Origin: an uncultured Mollicutes bacterium
Lineage (GTDB): Bacteria; Bacillota_I; Bacilli_A; ML615J-28; CAG-313
DNA: 64,000 nucleotides
Direction of reading: 5' to 3'
NCBI GenBank assembly: GCA_900539265.1
Contig: UQBM01000008.1
Location: 1-64,000 of the forward strand
The notes under the pieces: model-generated
The model's database searches: none
The model's input: the letters and a program-made list of their open reading frames with translations, nothing else
Told to the model about the DNA's origin: nothing
Shown: piece after piece, positions 37,064 through 45,756 of the stretch
How the letters are laid out: each line of letters begins with the position of its first letter
How positions within the stretch are numbered: position 1 is the stretch's first letter
Program-made: the position numbers and the translations under genes

Positions 37064-37840
37064 ATGAATTTTAATAACGCTTTTGGTTTTCCTCAAAGAC
37101 CAAATAATAATTGTGGATGTCGTCAAATACCTAACAGCAATTGTAATTGTAATTTCTGCAATCAACATAGAGGCGCAACTGGACCTACAGGTCCCACTGG
37201 TCCTATGGGTCCAATAGGACCTAGAGGTTTTAGAGGTCCTACTGGTGCTACTGGCCCTACTGGTCCATCAGGAGGTGCTACAGGTCCTACTGGTGCTACT
37301 GGCCCTACTGGTGTTACTGGCCCTACTGGTCCTACTGGCCCTACTGGTGCTACTGGTCCTACTGGTGCTACTGGTCCTACTGGTGTTACTGGCCCTACTG
37401 GTCCTACTGGTGCTACTGGCCCTACTGGCGCTACTGGTCCTACTGGTGCTGATGCAACAACCCCTATTTTAACAATTGGTACAGTAACTACCGGCGCTCC
37501 AGGTTCATCAGCCTCTGCTACTATAACTGGAATTTCACCTAATTTTGTTTTAAATTTAACTATCCCTGCTGGCCCTACTGGTCCTACTGGTCCTACTGGT
37601 CCTACTGGTCCTACTGGTGCTACTGGCCCTACTGGTGCTGATGGTACTGATGGTACAGATGGTGCCGATGGTGCTACTGGTCCTACTGGCCCTACAGGTC
37701 CTACTGGTCCTACTGGCCCTACTGGTGCTGATGGTACTGATGGTACAGATGGTGCCGATGGTGCTACTGGTCCTACTGGCCCTACAGGTCCTACAGGTCC
37801 TACTGGTCCTACTGGCCCTACTGGTCCTACAGGTCCATAA
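37064..37840 (+). CDS. Collagen-like protein with Gly-X-Thr triplets
   Basis: 258 aa from ATG 37064, 5 bases after AAAGGAG. The N-terminus (about 1-36) is Asn/Cys-rich (CGCRQIP, CNCNFCNQH). Then come about 31 Gly-X-Y triplets, mainly GPT and GAT, with one extra Gly, a non-collagen insert of about 45 residues (GTVTTGAPGSSAS... LNLTIPAG), and about 29 more triplets to the last residue. Nearly every Y position is Thr (some Asp), an O-glycosylation-rich pattern like that of spore-surface BclA-type fibres. There is no signal peptide, sortase signal or C-terminal trimerisation domain. It follows the glycosyltransferase as its operon partner. Confidence 0.9.
   Translation: MNFNNAFGFPQRPNNNCGCRQIPNSNCNCNFCNQHRGATGPTGPTGPMGPIGPRGFRGPTGATGPTGPSGGATGPTGATGPTGVTGPTGPTGPTGATGPTGATGPTGVTGPTGPTGATGPTGATGPTGADATTPILTIGTVTTGAPGSSASATITGISPNFVLNLTIPAGPTGPTGPTGPTGPTGATGPTGADGTDGTDGADGATGPTGPTGPTGPTGPTGADGTDGTDGADGATGPTGPTGPTGPTGPTGPTGPTGP
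37637..37816 (+). repeat. 90-base tandem duplication in the collagen-like gene
   Basis: The unit starting GCTGATGGTACTGATGGTAC at 37637 recurs at 37727 with a 90-base period and only synonymous T/A changes near its end. It encodes 30 residues (GAD-GTD-GTD-GAD plus six GxT triplets). Such repeats can expand or shrink by slippage or recombination. Confidence 0.85.
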
Positions 37841-37853
37841 TGATTAACTTTAA

Positions 37854-37893
37854 TAAGATTATAAAACATTATTTATAATATTTTATAATCTTA
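37854..37893 (+). terminator. Hairpin after the collagen-like gene
   Basis: TAAGATTATAAAA/TTTTATAATCTTA perfect 13-base inverted repeat, but with only TCTTT after it, so it is a weak terminator on its own. Confidence 0.6.
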
Positions 37894-37921
37894 TCTTTCG
37901 TCTATATTATGAAATATAATA

Positions 37922-37959
37922 AAAAAGTCTATAAATTTAGTAAATTTATAGACTTTTTT
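37922..37959. terminator. Bidirectional terminator
   Basis: AAAAAGTCTATAAATTTA/TAAATTTATAGACTTTTT around a single base, with A and T runs at both ends. It can stop transcripts from the collagen gene and from the minus-strand queA. Confidence 0.85.
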
Positions 37960-37961
37960 AT

Positions 37962-38176
37962 ATATTAACTTAATGTTATAAAAAAATTCTATTTAAATAA
38001 TATTTAATTTTTTTATAAATATATTTCATATGTAGATTAATAAAATCATTGTAGTTTAGGATATATATTATCAATAATTTTTTGTTATTATAAAATCAAA
38101 AAATATTATTATTTTATTTCATATATTTTTGGTTTTTCAATAATTTCAAATACTCTATTATTTATAGTATGTGAAA
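37962..38176. other. AT-rich intergenic stretch with an inverted repeat next to queA
   Basis: No gene is visible. Close to the queA stop an interrupted inverted repeat (AATAATTTCA-C-ATACT ... AGTAT-T-TGAAATTATT, about 38133-38177) could form a 15-pair hairpin, but no T run follows it. Confidence 0.5.
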
Positions 38177-39202
38177 TTATTTTATAAACATTGCATCGCC
38201 AAATGAAAAAAAGCGATATTTTTTCTCAATAGCTATTCTATATGCATTCAAAATTATGTCTTTAGATGAAAATGCACTAACTAACATAATAAGAGTAGAT
38301 TTGGGTAAATGAAAATTTGTTATCAGGGCATCTACTGCCATAAACTCATAAGGTGGATAAATAAAAATATTTGTAGACTCACAACATTCGACAAATTTAC
38401 CATATTTTTTTATAATACTTTCTAAGGTCCTAGTTGAAGTAGTTCCGACACTAATAATTCTTTTGCCAAATTCTTTTGCCAAATTGAGTTTATCTGCCGT
38501 TTCTTTTGACATCTGATAAGTTTCACTATGCATATGGTGTTCCTCTACTTTATCAACGCTTACTGGTCTGAAGGTTCCCAATCCCACATTTAAGGTAACA
38601 TAAACAATTTCTACACCTTTTTTTTTCAATTTTTCAAGCAATTCTTTTGTGAAATGCAACCCTGCTGTTGGTGCAGCAGCACTACCATAATCTCTTGCAT
38701 AAACTGTTTGATAACGATCTTTATTAATAATTTTTTTATGAATATATGGTGGAAGAGGCATTAAACCAATTTGTTCTAATATTTCTAAAAAGATTCCTTG
38801 ATACTCCATTTGAAATACTCTTTGACCCTCTTCTTTTTCTTCTAAACAGATTGCTTTTAATAAACCATTTCCAAATATAATTGTAGTACCAACTTTAACC
38901 CTTTTGGCAGGTCGAGCAAGAGCCTGCCAAATATTATTTTTAATTTCTTTTAAAAGGAGAATTTCGATAGAAGCATTAGTTTCTATTTTTTTACCATATA
39001 TTCTTGATGGTAATACTTTTGTATCATTTAATACTAATACATCATTGTTATCTAAATAATCAATAATATCATAGAAGTGTTTATGTTCTATTTCACCTGT
39101 TTTTTTGTCTAATACTAAAAGTCTTGATGACGATCGATTATCTAATGGCGTTTGTGCAATTAATTGTTCAGGTAAATCATAGTCAAAATCTGTTACTTTC
39201 AA
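38177..39202 (-). CDS. queA: S-adenosylmethionine:tRNA ribosyltransferase-isomerase
   Basis: 341 aa. QueA builds epoxyqueuosine on tRNA from SAM, the second last step of queuosine synthesis. Family motifs: DFDYDLPEQLIAQTPLDNRSSSRL at the N-terminus, ALARPAKRVKVG, APTAGLHFT and LITNFHLPKSTLIMLVSAF. It overlaps the ruvB stop codon by four bases, the common ruvB-queA arrangement, but tgt does not follow. QueT and QueH are encoded elsewhere in the window. Confidence 0.97.
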   Translation of the reverse strand: MKVTDFDYDLPEQLIAQTPLDNRSSSRLLVLDKKTGEIEHKHFYDIIDYLDNNDVLVLNDTKVLPSRIYGKKIETNASIEILLLKEIKNNIWQALARPAKRVKVGTTIIFGNGLLKAICLEEKEEGQRVFQMEYQGIFLEILEQIGLMPLPPYIHKKIINKDRYQTVYARDYGSAAAPTAGLHFTKELLEKLKKKGVEIVYVTLNVGLGTFRPVSVDKVEEHHMHSETYQMSKETADKLNLAKEFGKRIISVGTTSTRTLESIIKKYGKFVECCESTNIFIYPPYEFMAVDALITNFHLPKSTLIMLVSAFSSKDIILNAYRIAIEKKYRFFSFGDAMFIK

Positions 39203-40197
39203 AATAAGCCTCCTTTTATAATACCAAGATGTTCATATGCCTTATCAGTTACAACCCTACCCCTATGGGTTCGTATAATAAAACCTTCCTGTAATAAATA
39301 CGGTTCATTTACATCTTCTAATGTTACTGTTTCTTCTGAAATAGTTGCAGCTAGAGCCTCAATTCCTGCCGGACCACCTTTAAATCGTTCAATAAGTCCT
39401 AATAAATATTTGCGATCAGTTATGTCAAGTCCCGCCTTATCAATATCAAGTTTGTTTAAAGCATAATCAGTAATTGAAATGGTAATGTGATTTAAATTAT
39501 TAAATTGCGCAAAATCCCTAATTCTTCTAAATAAACGATTAGCAATTCTTGGTGTTCCTCGTGAACGTCTTGCTAATTCAAAAGTAGCATCATCATCAAT
39601 AGGAAAAGCAAAAATCTTTGCCGTTCTCTTAATAATAGTAAATAACTCATCATTACTATAATATTTTAATTGATGAACTATTCCAAAACGATCACGCATT
39701 GGAGCAGTTAAATCACCAAATCTAGTTGTAGCACCTACTAATGTAAATGGTGGCAAATCTATTCTAAGTGTAGTCGCTCCTGAATCCTTTCCCATCACAA
39801 TATCAATTGCAAAATCTTCCATTGCTGAATATAATATTTCTTCAATTACTTTAGGAATACGATGAATTTCATCGATGAATAAAATATCACCTGGTTCTAA
39901 TGATGATAAAATAGCCGCTAAATCACCTGGTCTTGAAAGTGCTGGTCCAGTTGTAATTTTTATTCCTGTCTTCATCTCATAAGCAATAATATGAGCAAGT
40001 GTCGTTTTCCCAAGACCTGGTGGTCCATATAAAAGAACATGATCTAATGCCTCACCTCGCATTTTAGCCGTTTCAATGAATATTTTCATCATTTCTTTTA
40101 ATTCATTTTGACCAATATACTCTTTTAGAGATTGTGGTCTTAATGTTGTTTCAATTTCATCGCCATCAATCATCTTTTTATCCATAATGTTATCCAT
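39199..40197 (-). CDS. ruvB: Holliday junction branch migration helicase RuvB
   Basis: 332 aa AAA+ motor. Walker A GPPGLGKTT (about 58-66), Walker B ILFIDEIHR, sensor GATTRFGDLT, and the C-terminal winged helix (QEGFIIRTHRGRVVT) are all present. AAGGATG precedes ATG. It faces away from ruvA, with which it normally forms an operon. Confidence 0.97.
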   Translation of the reverse strand: MDNIMDKKMIDGDEIETTLRPQSLKEYIGQNELKEMMKIFIETAKMRGEALDHVLLYGPPGLGKTTLAHIIAYEMKTGIKITTGPALSRPGDLAAILSSLEPGDILFIDEIHRIPKVIEEILYSAMEDFAIDIVMGKDSGATTLRIDLPPFTLVGATTRFGDLTAPMRDRFGIVHQLKYYSNDELFTIIKRTAKIFAFPIDDDATFELARRSRGTPRIANRLFRRIRDFAQFNNLNHITISITDYALNKLDIDKAGLDITDRKYLLGLIERFKGGPAGIEALAATISEETVTLEDVNEPYLLQEGFIIRTHRGRVVTDKAYEHLGIIKGGLF

Positions 40198-40213
40198 AGA
40201 AACATCCTTTCTT

Positions 40214-40242
40214 TTGCTTTAATATTTATTATATGTTATAAT
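40214..40242 (+). promoter_or_regulatory. Promoter of ruvA
   Basis: TTGCTT (40214-40219), 17-base spacer, TATAAT (40237-40242) on the plus strand; CTGGAGG follows before the ruvA ATG. It lies in the 65-base divergent spacer with ruvB. Confidence 0.72.
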
Positions 40243-40262
40243 TATAGTAACTGGAGGTTACT

Positions 40263-40838
40263 ATGTATAGTTATTTTAAAGGGCAAGTTACAGAGATACA
40301 TGCAACTCATATTATTTTTGAAGTAAATCAAGTTGGTTATAGAATTAAGGTTCCTAATCCGTATCAATTTGAATTAAATATTCCTTTGACAACCATTTAT
40401 CTACATTATCATATCAGAGAAGATGCTCATGAATTATTTGGTTTTATTAATTATGAAGAACGTGATATGTTTGAAAATTTAATAAATGTCAAAGGATTAG
40501 GTCCTAAAGGGGCTCTAGCAATTCTTGCCTCTAGTACACCTTTAGAAATTATCAATGCTTTAAACAATACTAATACTAAATTCTTTAATCAATTCCCAGG
40601 AATTGGTCCTAAATTAAGTCAACAAATTATTCTTGATTTAAAAGGAAAGATTAATTTTGATGATAATCTTAAAAATCCACAAGTCAATGAAAAAATAAAT
40701 AATATTATTATTGCTTTAAAATCTCTTGGTTATAATAATCAAGAAATAAAAATTGCAACTAAAGACTTAAATATTACAAATGAAACTTCTCTTAGTGATG
40801 CTGTAAAAGAAACTCTAAAACGTCTTAAAAAAAACTAA
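40263..40838 (+). CDS. ruvA: Holliday junction branch migration protein RuvA
   Basis: 191 aa. RuvA binds the four-way junction as a tetramer and recruits RuvB. N-terminal OB domain (about 1-63), two helix-hairpin-helix motifs (LINVKGLGPKGALAIL and FNQFPGIGPKLSQQII) and the C-terminal RuvB-binding domain (about 145-190) are seen. It is on the opposite strand from ruvB, with only 65 bases between their starts. Confidence 0.96.
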   Translation: MYSYFKGQVTEIHATHIIFEVNQVGYRIKVPNPYQFELNIPLTTIYLHYHIREDAHELFGFINYEERDMFENLINVKGLGPKGALAILASSTPLEIINALNNTNTKFFNQFPGIGPKLSQQIILDLKGKINFDDNLKNPQVNEKINNIIIALKSLGYNNQEIKIATKDLNITNETSLSDAVKETLKRLKKN

Positions 40839-40889
40839 ATTTATTATACACTATTTTGTCTTTTTTTTCAAGTAAATAAGGATATTTAA

Positions 40890-40928
40890 AAAAGGTAGGA
40901 ATAATCTATAAAAAATTCCTACCTTTTT
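40890..40928. terminator. Bidirectional terminator between ruvA and queT
   Basis: AAAAAGGTAGGAAT/ATTCCTACCTTTTT inverted repeat; A and T runs allow stopping from both converging genes. Confidence 0.88.
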
Positions 40929-40929
40929 A

Positions 40930-41424
40930 TTATATGTTTTGATTTGCTTTAATTAGTTTCATAAAAGCACCATTTTTCTTTAAAAAATTAAAAGTAAAAA
41001 TTCCCATAATTATTACTACTAATTCACCTAAACCTACTGTTAAAGCATTAAGCCAAAAAGGCGTTTCAAAAACTATAAATAACTCTATACCAACAATAAT
41101 GGCGTTAAAAACAACAGGAAAAATTCCAGCCACCATTAAATTTTTAGAAAACATCACACAAATAACAGAAAATAAAGTGGCCATAGTTCCCATTACAATA
41201 TCAATCGGTCCAAGCGTACTAAAGGTATTTGCAATAGCACAACCAATAATCATCGAAATAGCATAATCCTTTCGAAAAAAACAAAGTAATACCAATATCT
41301 CCGCTATTCTAAATTGAATTTCACCATAAGAAATCCAAGATAAAGATAAAGTTAAAGCCACATATAAGGCTGCAACTAATGATATTCGTATTACTTTTTT
41401 TATCAAACTTTCTTTTTGATTCAT
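40930..41424 (-). CDS. queT: QueT-type ECF transporter substrate subunit (queuosine precursor)
   Basis: 164 aa, about six hydrophobic segments. The sequence around SWISYGEIQFRIAEILVLLCFF and GCAIANTFSTLGPIDIVMGT is typical of QueT, the substrate-binding subunit used with a shared ECF module (not in this window) to import preQ1 or a related base. The preQ1 riboswitch directly upstream confirms the substrate class. GGAGAAG in the riboswitch tail is the ribosome-binding site. Confidence 0.92.
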   Translation of the reverse strand: MNQKESLIKKVIRISLVAALYVALTLSLSWISYGEIQFRIAEILVLLCFFRKDYAISMIIGCAIANTFSTLGPIDIVMGTMATLFSVICVMFSKNLMVAGIFPVVFNAIIVGIELFIVFETPFWLNALTVGLGELVVIIMGIFTFNFLKKNGAFMKLIKANQNI

Positions 41425-41433
41425 TTTATCTTC

Positions 41434-41474
41434 TCCTTGTTTTTTATTTGAGATGGTTATGCAAGGAACATCTC
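41434..41474 (-). promoter_or_regulatory. PreQ1-I riboswitch controlling queT
   Basis: On the minus strand GAGATG pairs with CATCTC around the loop TTCCTTGCATAAC; the A-rich tail AAATAAAAAACAAGG then lets CAAGG pair with CCTTG of the loop. This is the H-type pseudoknot of class I preQ1 riboswitches. The pairing takes up part of the queT ribosome-binding site AAGGAG, so ligand binding should block translation. Confidence 0.92.
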
Positions 41475-41527
41475 GGTAGCATTATAACATAATCTACTAA
41501 ATTAATAAAACAATATGAACTAATAAA

Positions 41528-42898
41528 TTACAAAAAATTTAAAATCAATAACCATGCTAGGCCATAATAAATAATTACTGCAATTATATCAATTAAAGTT
41601 GTAATAAATGGTCCAGAAGCAACAGCAGGATCAATTTTACATTTTTTAAAAATAATAGGAATAAGACTTCCTGCAAAATTCGCAACTACAATAGAGAATA
41701 AAATACTCATACTAACAACTATTGCAATTTTTAAATTTTGATTTAATTCATTAGTAGAAGCAGCAAATAATAAAAAGATTAACACAAAAATAAGAGTAAA
41801 AATTCCAACAATTATACCATTAATTAATCCAACTCTAAACTCTTTGAAAATCATTTTAAAAATATTTTTATTAGAAAGTTCTTCATCTGTCAGTACCCTA
41901 ATTGTTACAGCCAACGATTGAGTACCACAATTACCTGCCATATCTAAAATCAATGATTGAAAAACAACAATAATTGGAATTCCGGCAACAACATTTTCAA
42001 ATTGTGCTATTAACAATGATGTCACTAGTCCAAGACCTAAAAGTATAAATAACCATGGAATTCTTTTTCTAACTGATTTAAAAATTGGTTCTTTTAAATC
42101 TTCCTCACTAGATAACCCACCAAGTTTAGCATAATCATCACCAAATTCATCCGAAACAGCCTCCACTATATCATCACTAGTTATTACACCAATTAAATGC
42201 ATATTATCATCTACTACAGGAATTGAATCTAATGAATATTCTTGTATCTTGTTAATACAATCACTTACCAATTCAGTTGCTTTTAAATATGGATATGATG
42301 TCTTAATAATTGATTGTAAATCTTCATTTTCTCTCGCAATAATTAAATCGCGTAAATCCATTGCTCCATAAAACTCATTATTTAAATCAGTAAAATAAAT
42401 AATTGATACGTTATCATTTACAGCAGCCTCTTCAATCATTTTTTTCATCGCTTGTTTAATAGTTGAATTTTTATCAATTGCAATATAATTAGTTGTCATT
42501 CTACTTCCAATCATATCATCATCATATGATTTTATTAATTTTATTTCGGCAACCGCTTCTTCATCCATCAATTCAATTAATTCTTTGCGATTATCTTCTT
42601 CTAATTCCTCTAAAACATCAATTGCATCATCTGAATCCATCGATTCTAGAATATCAGCTGCTAAATCATTTGATAATTCATCTAAGTAATCTTTTGGATT
42701 CTCTAAATAACTAAAGATATCAGACAAAACATTTTTTTCAAGAATATGGTATAATTTTTGACGTTCTTCACTTAATAATTGAGGAAATATTTTAGCAACA
42801 TCATTTTCATGATATTTTTGGAGTTCTTCTCTAAGTTCTTCATCACTTTTATTGCTATGAATTAAACTTAATAATTCATCAATATAATTTTGCTCCAT
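41528..42898 (-). CDS. mgtE: Magnesium transporter MgtE
   Basis: 456 aa. An N-terminal helical MgtE-N domain (about 5-130), two CBS domains (about 135-255) that sense Mg2+, and a C-terminal channel domain with about five membrane helices (285-456), including DMAGNCGTQSLAVTIRVL and DPAVASGPFITTLIDI. The domain order is complete. GGAGG precedes ATG. It lies 28 bases downstream of ffh, so may be read from the SRP operon. No Mg riboswitch is seen. Confidence 0.94.
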   Translation of the reverse strand: MEQNYIDELLSLIHSNKSDEELREELQKYHENDVAKIFPQLLSEERQKLYHILEKNVLSDIFSYLENPKDYLDELSNDLAADILESMDSDDAIDVLEELEEDNRKELIELMDEEAVAEIKLIKSYDDDMIGSRMTTNYIAIDKNSTIKQAMKKMIEEAAVNDNVSIIYFTDLNNEFYGAMDLRDLIIARENEDLQSIIKTSYPYLKATELVSDCINKIQEYSLDSIPVVDDNMHLIGVITSDDIVEAVSDEFGDDYAKLGGLSSEEDLKEPIFKSVRKRIPWLFILLGLGLVTSLLIAQFENVVAGIPIIVVFQSLILDMAGNCGTQSLAVTIRVLTDEELSNKNIFKMIFKEFRVGLINGIIVGIFTLIFVLIFLLFAASTNELNQNLKIAIVVSMSILFSIVVANFAGSLIPIIFKKCKIDPAVASGPFITTLIDIIAVIIYYGLAWLLILNFL

Positions 42899-42926
42899 TT
42901 TATTATCCTCCTTACTTATCAGTTAT

Positions 42927-44336
42927 TTAAAAGCGAAATCCACCTTTATTCTTTCCTTTACCTTTTTTAGGACGCTGTGCTTGCATTCCTGGAATTGGAG
43001 CTTGACCTTTTGATATCTTTTCCATTTGGGTTTCATCCATACCCATAACTGCCTTCATCTGTTGGCGCATTTGTTCAAATTGTTTGGTTAAATTATTAAT
43101 TTCTTGATAGGTTCTTCCACTGCCATTTGCAATTCTTGTTTTTCTTGTATGACTTTTTGTAATTAAATCAGGATTACTTCTTTCCTCTTTTGTCATTGAA
43201 CCAATTATTGCCTCAATATAAACAAACTTTTTTTCATCAATATTTAAATTTTTGATTTGAGAACCAAGGCCTGGAATCATTGAAAGTAACCCTTTTAAAG
43301 ATCCCATTTTTTTTATACGACGAATTTGATCTAAAAAATCATTATATGTAAAACGTCCTGCTTGCATTTTTTCCGCCATTTTCATTGCGGTCTCTTCATC
43401 AAAGGATTCCTGTGCTTTTTCAATAAAGGTTAAAACATCCCCCATTCCAAGAATTCTTTTGGCCATTCGATCAGGATGAAAAACATCAATTTCATCCATC
43501 TTTTCCCCTAGTCCTGTAAATTTAATGGGAATTTTAGTCATATAGCGAATTGAAAGAGCTGCACCACCTCTTGTATCACTATCAAGTTTTGTTAAAAGAC
43601 ATCCAGTTATATCTAATTTTTGATGAAAAGTTTGAGCAACATTAACAGCATCTTGACCAGTCATCGCATCAACTGTTAATAGAATTTCATCGGGATTCGT
43701 AATTTCTTTAATTTCAACTAATTCTTGCATTAAAGGTTCATCAATAGCCAAACGACCGGCAGTATCAATTAGAACTAGATTTAATCCTTTTTCTTTAGCA
43801 TATTCTAAACCCTTTTTAACAATAACTTGAGGTTTTGTAAGAATTCCCATTTGAAATACTTCAATATCAAGTTGCTTACCAATTGTTACTAATTGATTAA
43901 TAGCTGCTGGTCGATAAACATCAGCTGCTATCATTAATGGTTTAAGTTTATTATTTTTTCTCAAATAATTAGCTAATTTTCCAACATGAGTTGTTTTACC
44001 ACTTCCTTGCAGACCTACAACTAAAACTACACTCATTCCTGATTTTTTTAAATTAATTGGAACTGCTTCTTCACCCATTAATTTTACTAATTCTTCGTAA
44101 ACAATTTTAACAATTTGATCACCTGGTGTTAGTGATTTCATTACCTTTTCGCCTAAAGCTAGTGTCTTAACCTCATTTATAAATTCTTTAACTATTTTAT
44201 AATTAACATCAGCCTCAAGTAATGAAACCCTAATTTCGCGCATTGTATCTTCAATGTCTTTTTCATTTACTTTACCACGACCTGTTAATTTTCTTAATGA
44301 AAATTGGATTTTTTCTGATAAACTTTCAAATGGCAT
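42927..44336 (-). CDS. ffh: Signal recognition particle protein Ffh
   Basis: 469 aa. N and G domains (about 1-300) with GLQGSGKTTHVGKL near 107 and DTAGRLAIDEPLM; the methionine-rich M domain (about 325-440), which binds signal peptides and SRP RNA, ends in a Lys/Gly-rich tail (RPKKGKGKNKGG). It delivers nascent membrane proteins to FtsY. Gene order ftsY-ylxM-ffh is as in Bacillus. No SRP RNA gene was found in the window. Confidence 0.97.
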   Translation of the reverse strand: MPFESLSEKIQFSLRKLTGRGKVNEKDIEDTMREIRVSLLEADVNYKIVKEFINEVKTLALGEKVMKSLTPGDQIVKIVYEELVKLMGEEAVPINLKKSGMSVVLVVGLQGSGKTTHVGKLANYLRKNNKLKPLMIAADVYRPAAINQLVTIGKQLDIEVFQMGILTKPQVIVKKGLEYAKEKGLNLVLIDTAGRLAIDEPLMQELVEIKEITNPDEILLTVDAMTGQDAVNVAQTFHQKLDITGCLLTKLDSDTRGGAALSIRYMTKIPIKFTGLGEKMDEIDVFHPDRMAKRILGMGDVLTFIEKAQESFDEETAMKMAEKMQAGRFTYNDFLDQIRRIKKMGSLKGLLSMIPGLGSQIKNLNIDEKKFVYIEAIIGSMTKEERSNPDLITKSHTRKTRIANGSGRTYQEINNLTKQFEQMRQQMKAVMGMDETQMEKISKGQAPIPGMQAQRPKKGKGKNKGGFRF

Positions 44337-44340
44337 ATTT

Positions 44341-44664
44341 TCACTCCATTTCTTTTATTTTTTCAATAATTTTTAATCCCTCGGGATTAACATATTTTTT
44401 TAACAAATCTAATTGCTTATTCAAATTCATATTTTTCTGATAAAGATGTAATTTATTTTCATAATTATCTAAGTTACGTTCAACCTTTTTTAATAAATCC
44501 CAAATCGCATTTCTTGATACATTAAGTGCAAAGGAAATTTCTGATAAACTATAATCTTCAAAATAATAGTTTTCAAATACTTCTTTTTGTTTTTCAGTAA
44601 ATAAATCTTGGTAATAGGAATAAAGGATATTATAGTGATTCTTCTTTTCTAAATTTTGATTCAT
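44341..44664 (-). CDS. ylxM: YlxM/UPF0122 SRP-associated helix-turn-helix protein
   Basis: 107 aa. LFTEKQKEVFENYYFEDYSLSEIS and NVSRNAIWDLLKKVERNL form a sigma-region-4-like helix-turn-helix. In Streptococcus YlxM binds the SRP and stimulates its GTPase cycle. Its ATG overlaps the ftsY stop by one base and ffh follows after 4 bases. Confidence 0.93.
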   Translation of the reverse strand: MNQNLEKKNHYNILYSYYQDLFTEKQKEVFENYYFEDYSLSEISFALNVSRNAIWDLLKKVERNLDNYENKLHLYQKNMNLNKQLDLLKKYVNPEGLKIIEKIKEME

Positions 44665-45635
44665 TATTCATCATCATCCCCTACGAATAATCCCCCAATA
44701 TAATCTTCTAAATCAAAATATTCTAAATCTTCCATTTTCTCACCAAGTCCTATCATTTTAATAGGTAGATTATATTTATCTCTAATAGCAAGGACAATAC
44801 CACCTTTACTAGTACCATCAAGTTTTGTTAAAATAACTCCTGTAATATTTGTAACTTCCATAAAAGCTTCAGCTTGTGATAATCCATTTTGTCCTGTTGT
44901 TGCATCTATTATCAATAATGTCTCTTGTGGTGCTTCCTCAACTTCCCGTGAAATAACACGATTCATTTTTTCTAATTCTTTCATTAAATTAACTTTATTT
45001 TGAAGACGTCCAGCCGTATCACATAACAAAATATCATATTGTTCCTTTTTTGCCTTTTGAATTGCCTCAAAAATAACACTTGATGGATCGGTTGCACCTT
45101 TTTTTATAACAATATCCACACCAACTCGGTGAGCCCATATTTCTAACTGATCAACAGCACCTGCTCTAAAAGTATCCCCTGCTGCTAGTAAAACTTTTTT
45201 CCCTTCGTTTTTTAACCGATATGCAATTTTTGCAATTGTGGTTGTTTTACCGACTCCATTAACACCTACAAAAAGAAAAACTGAAAGCCCGTCTTTTTTA
45301 AGATTAAAATTGTTATTAACAATATCACCTTTTAAATATAATTCAAACATTTTATCAATTATAATTGGTTGTAACTCTTCTACTGAATTAATTCCTTGAA
45401 CTCTCTCATCTTCTTTTAAAGCATCAATAAAATCGAGTGTTGTTTCAACTCCTATATCAGCCATAATAAAAGCATCAGTTAAATCATCAAATAAATCTTC
45501 ATTAATTTCATTATAGCCAGATAAAATTGCTTTTAACTTTCCCATTAACCCTTGACGAGTCTTTTTCATACCAAGTTCATATTTTTTAGATTTTTCATCT
45601 TTATTTTTCTTCTTAAAAAGATTAAATAATCCCAT
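44664..45635 (-). CDS. ftsY: Signal recognition particle receptor FtsY
   Basis: 323 aa with a short N-terminal A region (KKKNKDEKSKK), the N domain and GTPase domain: GVNGVGKTTTIAKIA near 120, AAGDTFRAGAVDQL, DTAGRLQNKVNLM and TKLDGTSKGG. It receives Ffh-ribosome complexes at the membrane. First gene of the SRP operon with a promoter upstream. The upstream smc gene of Bacillus is not present. Confidence 0.97.
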   Translation of the reverse strand: MGLFNLFKKKNKDEKSKKYELGMKKTRQGLMGKLKAILSGYNEINEDLFDDLTDAFIMADIGVETTLDFIDALKEDERVQGINSVEELQPIIIDKMFELYLKGDIVNNNFNLKKDGLSVFLFVGVNGVGKTTTIAKIAYRLKNEGKKVLLAAGDTFRAGAVDQLEIWAHRVGVDIVIKKGATDPSSVIFEAIQKAKKEQYDILLCDTAGRLQNKVNLMKELEKMNRVISREVEEAPQETLLIIDATTGQNGLSQAEAFMEVTNITGVILTKLDGTSKGGIVLAIRDKYNLPIKMIGLGEKMEDLEYFDLEDYIGGLFVGDDDE

Positions 45636-45666
45636 TTAGTTACCTCTTTATTTTTATATTTAATTT

Positions 45667-45695
45667 ATTATACTATATTTATCTTTTTTTTTCAA
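45667..45695 (-). promoter_or_regulatory. Promoter of ftsY-ylxM-ffh
   Basis: TTGAAA (45690-45695), 17-base spacer, TATAAT (45667-45672) on the minus strand. GAGG lies before the ftsY ATG. Confidence 0.75.
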
Positions 45696-45756
45696 CCACA
45701 TAAACTTATGAAATAATATACCTAAAACTTCAACTTTTAATTTTCAATTTTATTAT

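Noticed and set aside
37164..37840. Short repeated units that look CRISPR-like at first sight
   Set aside because: Units are 9 bases with no unique spacers and they keep the Gly-X-Y reading frame; they are protein-coding.
37162..37869. Minus-strand open frame of 235 aa made of Gly-Pro-Val triplets, itself collagen-like
   Set aside because: It is the mirror of the plus-strand GGT-CCT-ACT repeats: the complement of Gly-Pro-Thr codons reads Val-Gly-Pro. No start site or promoter supports it.
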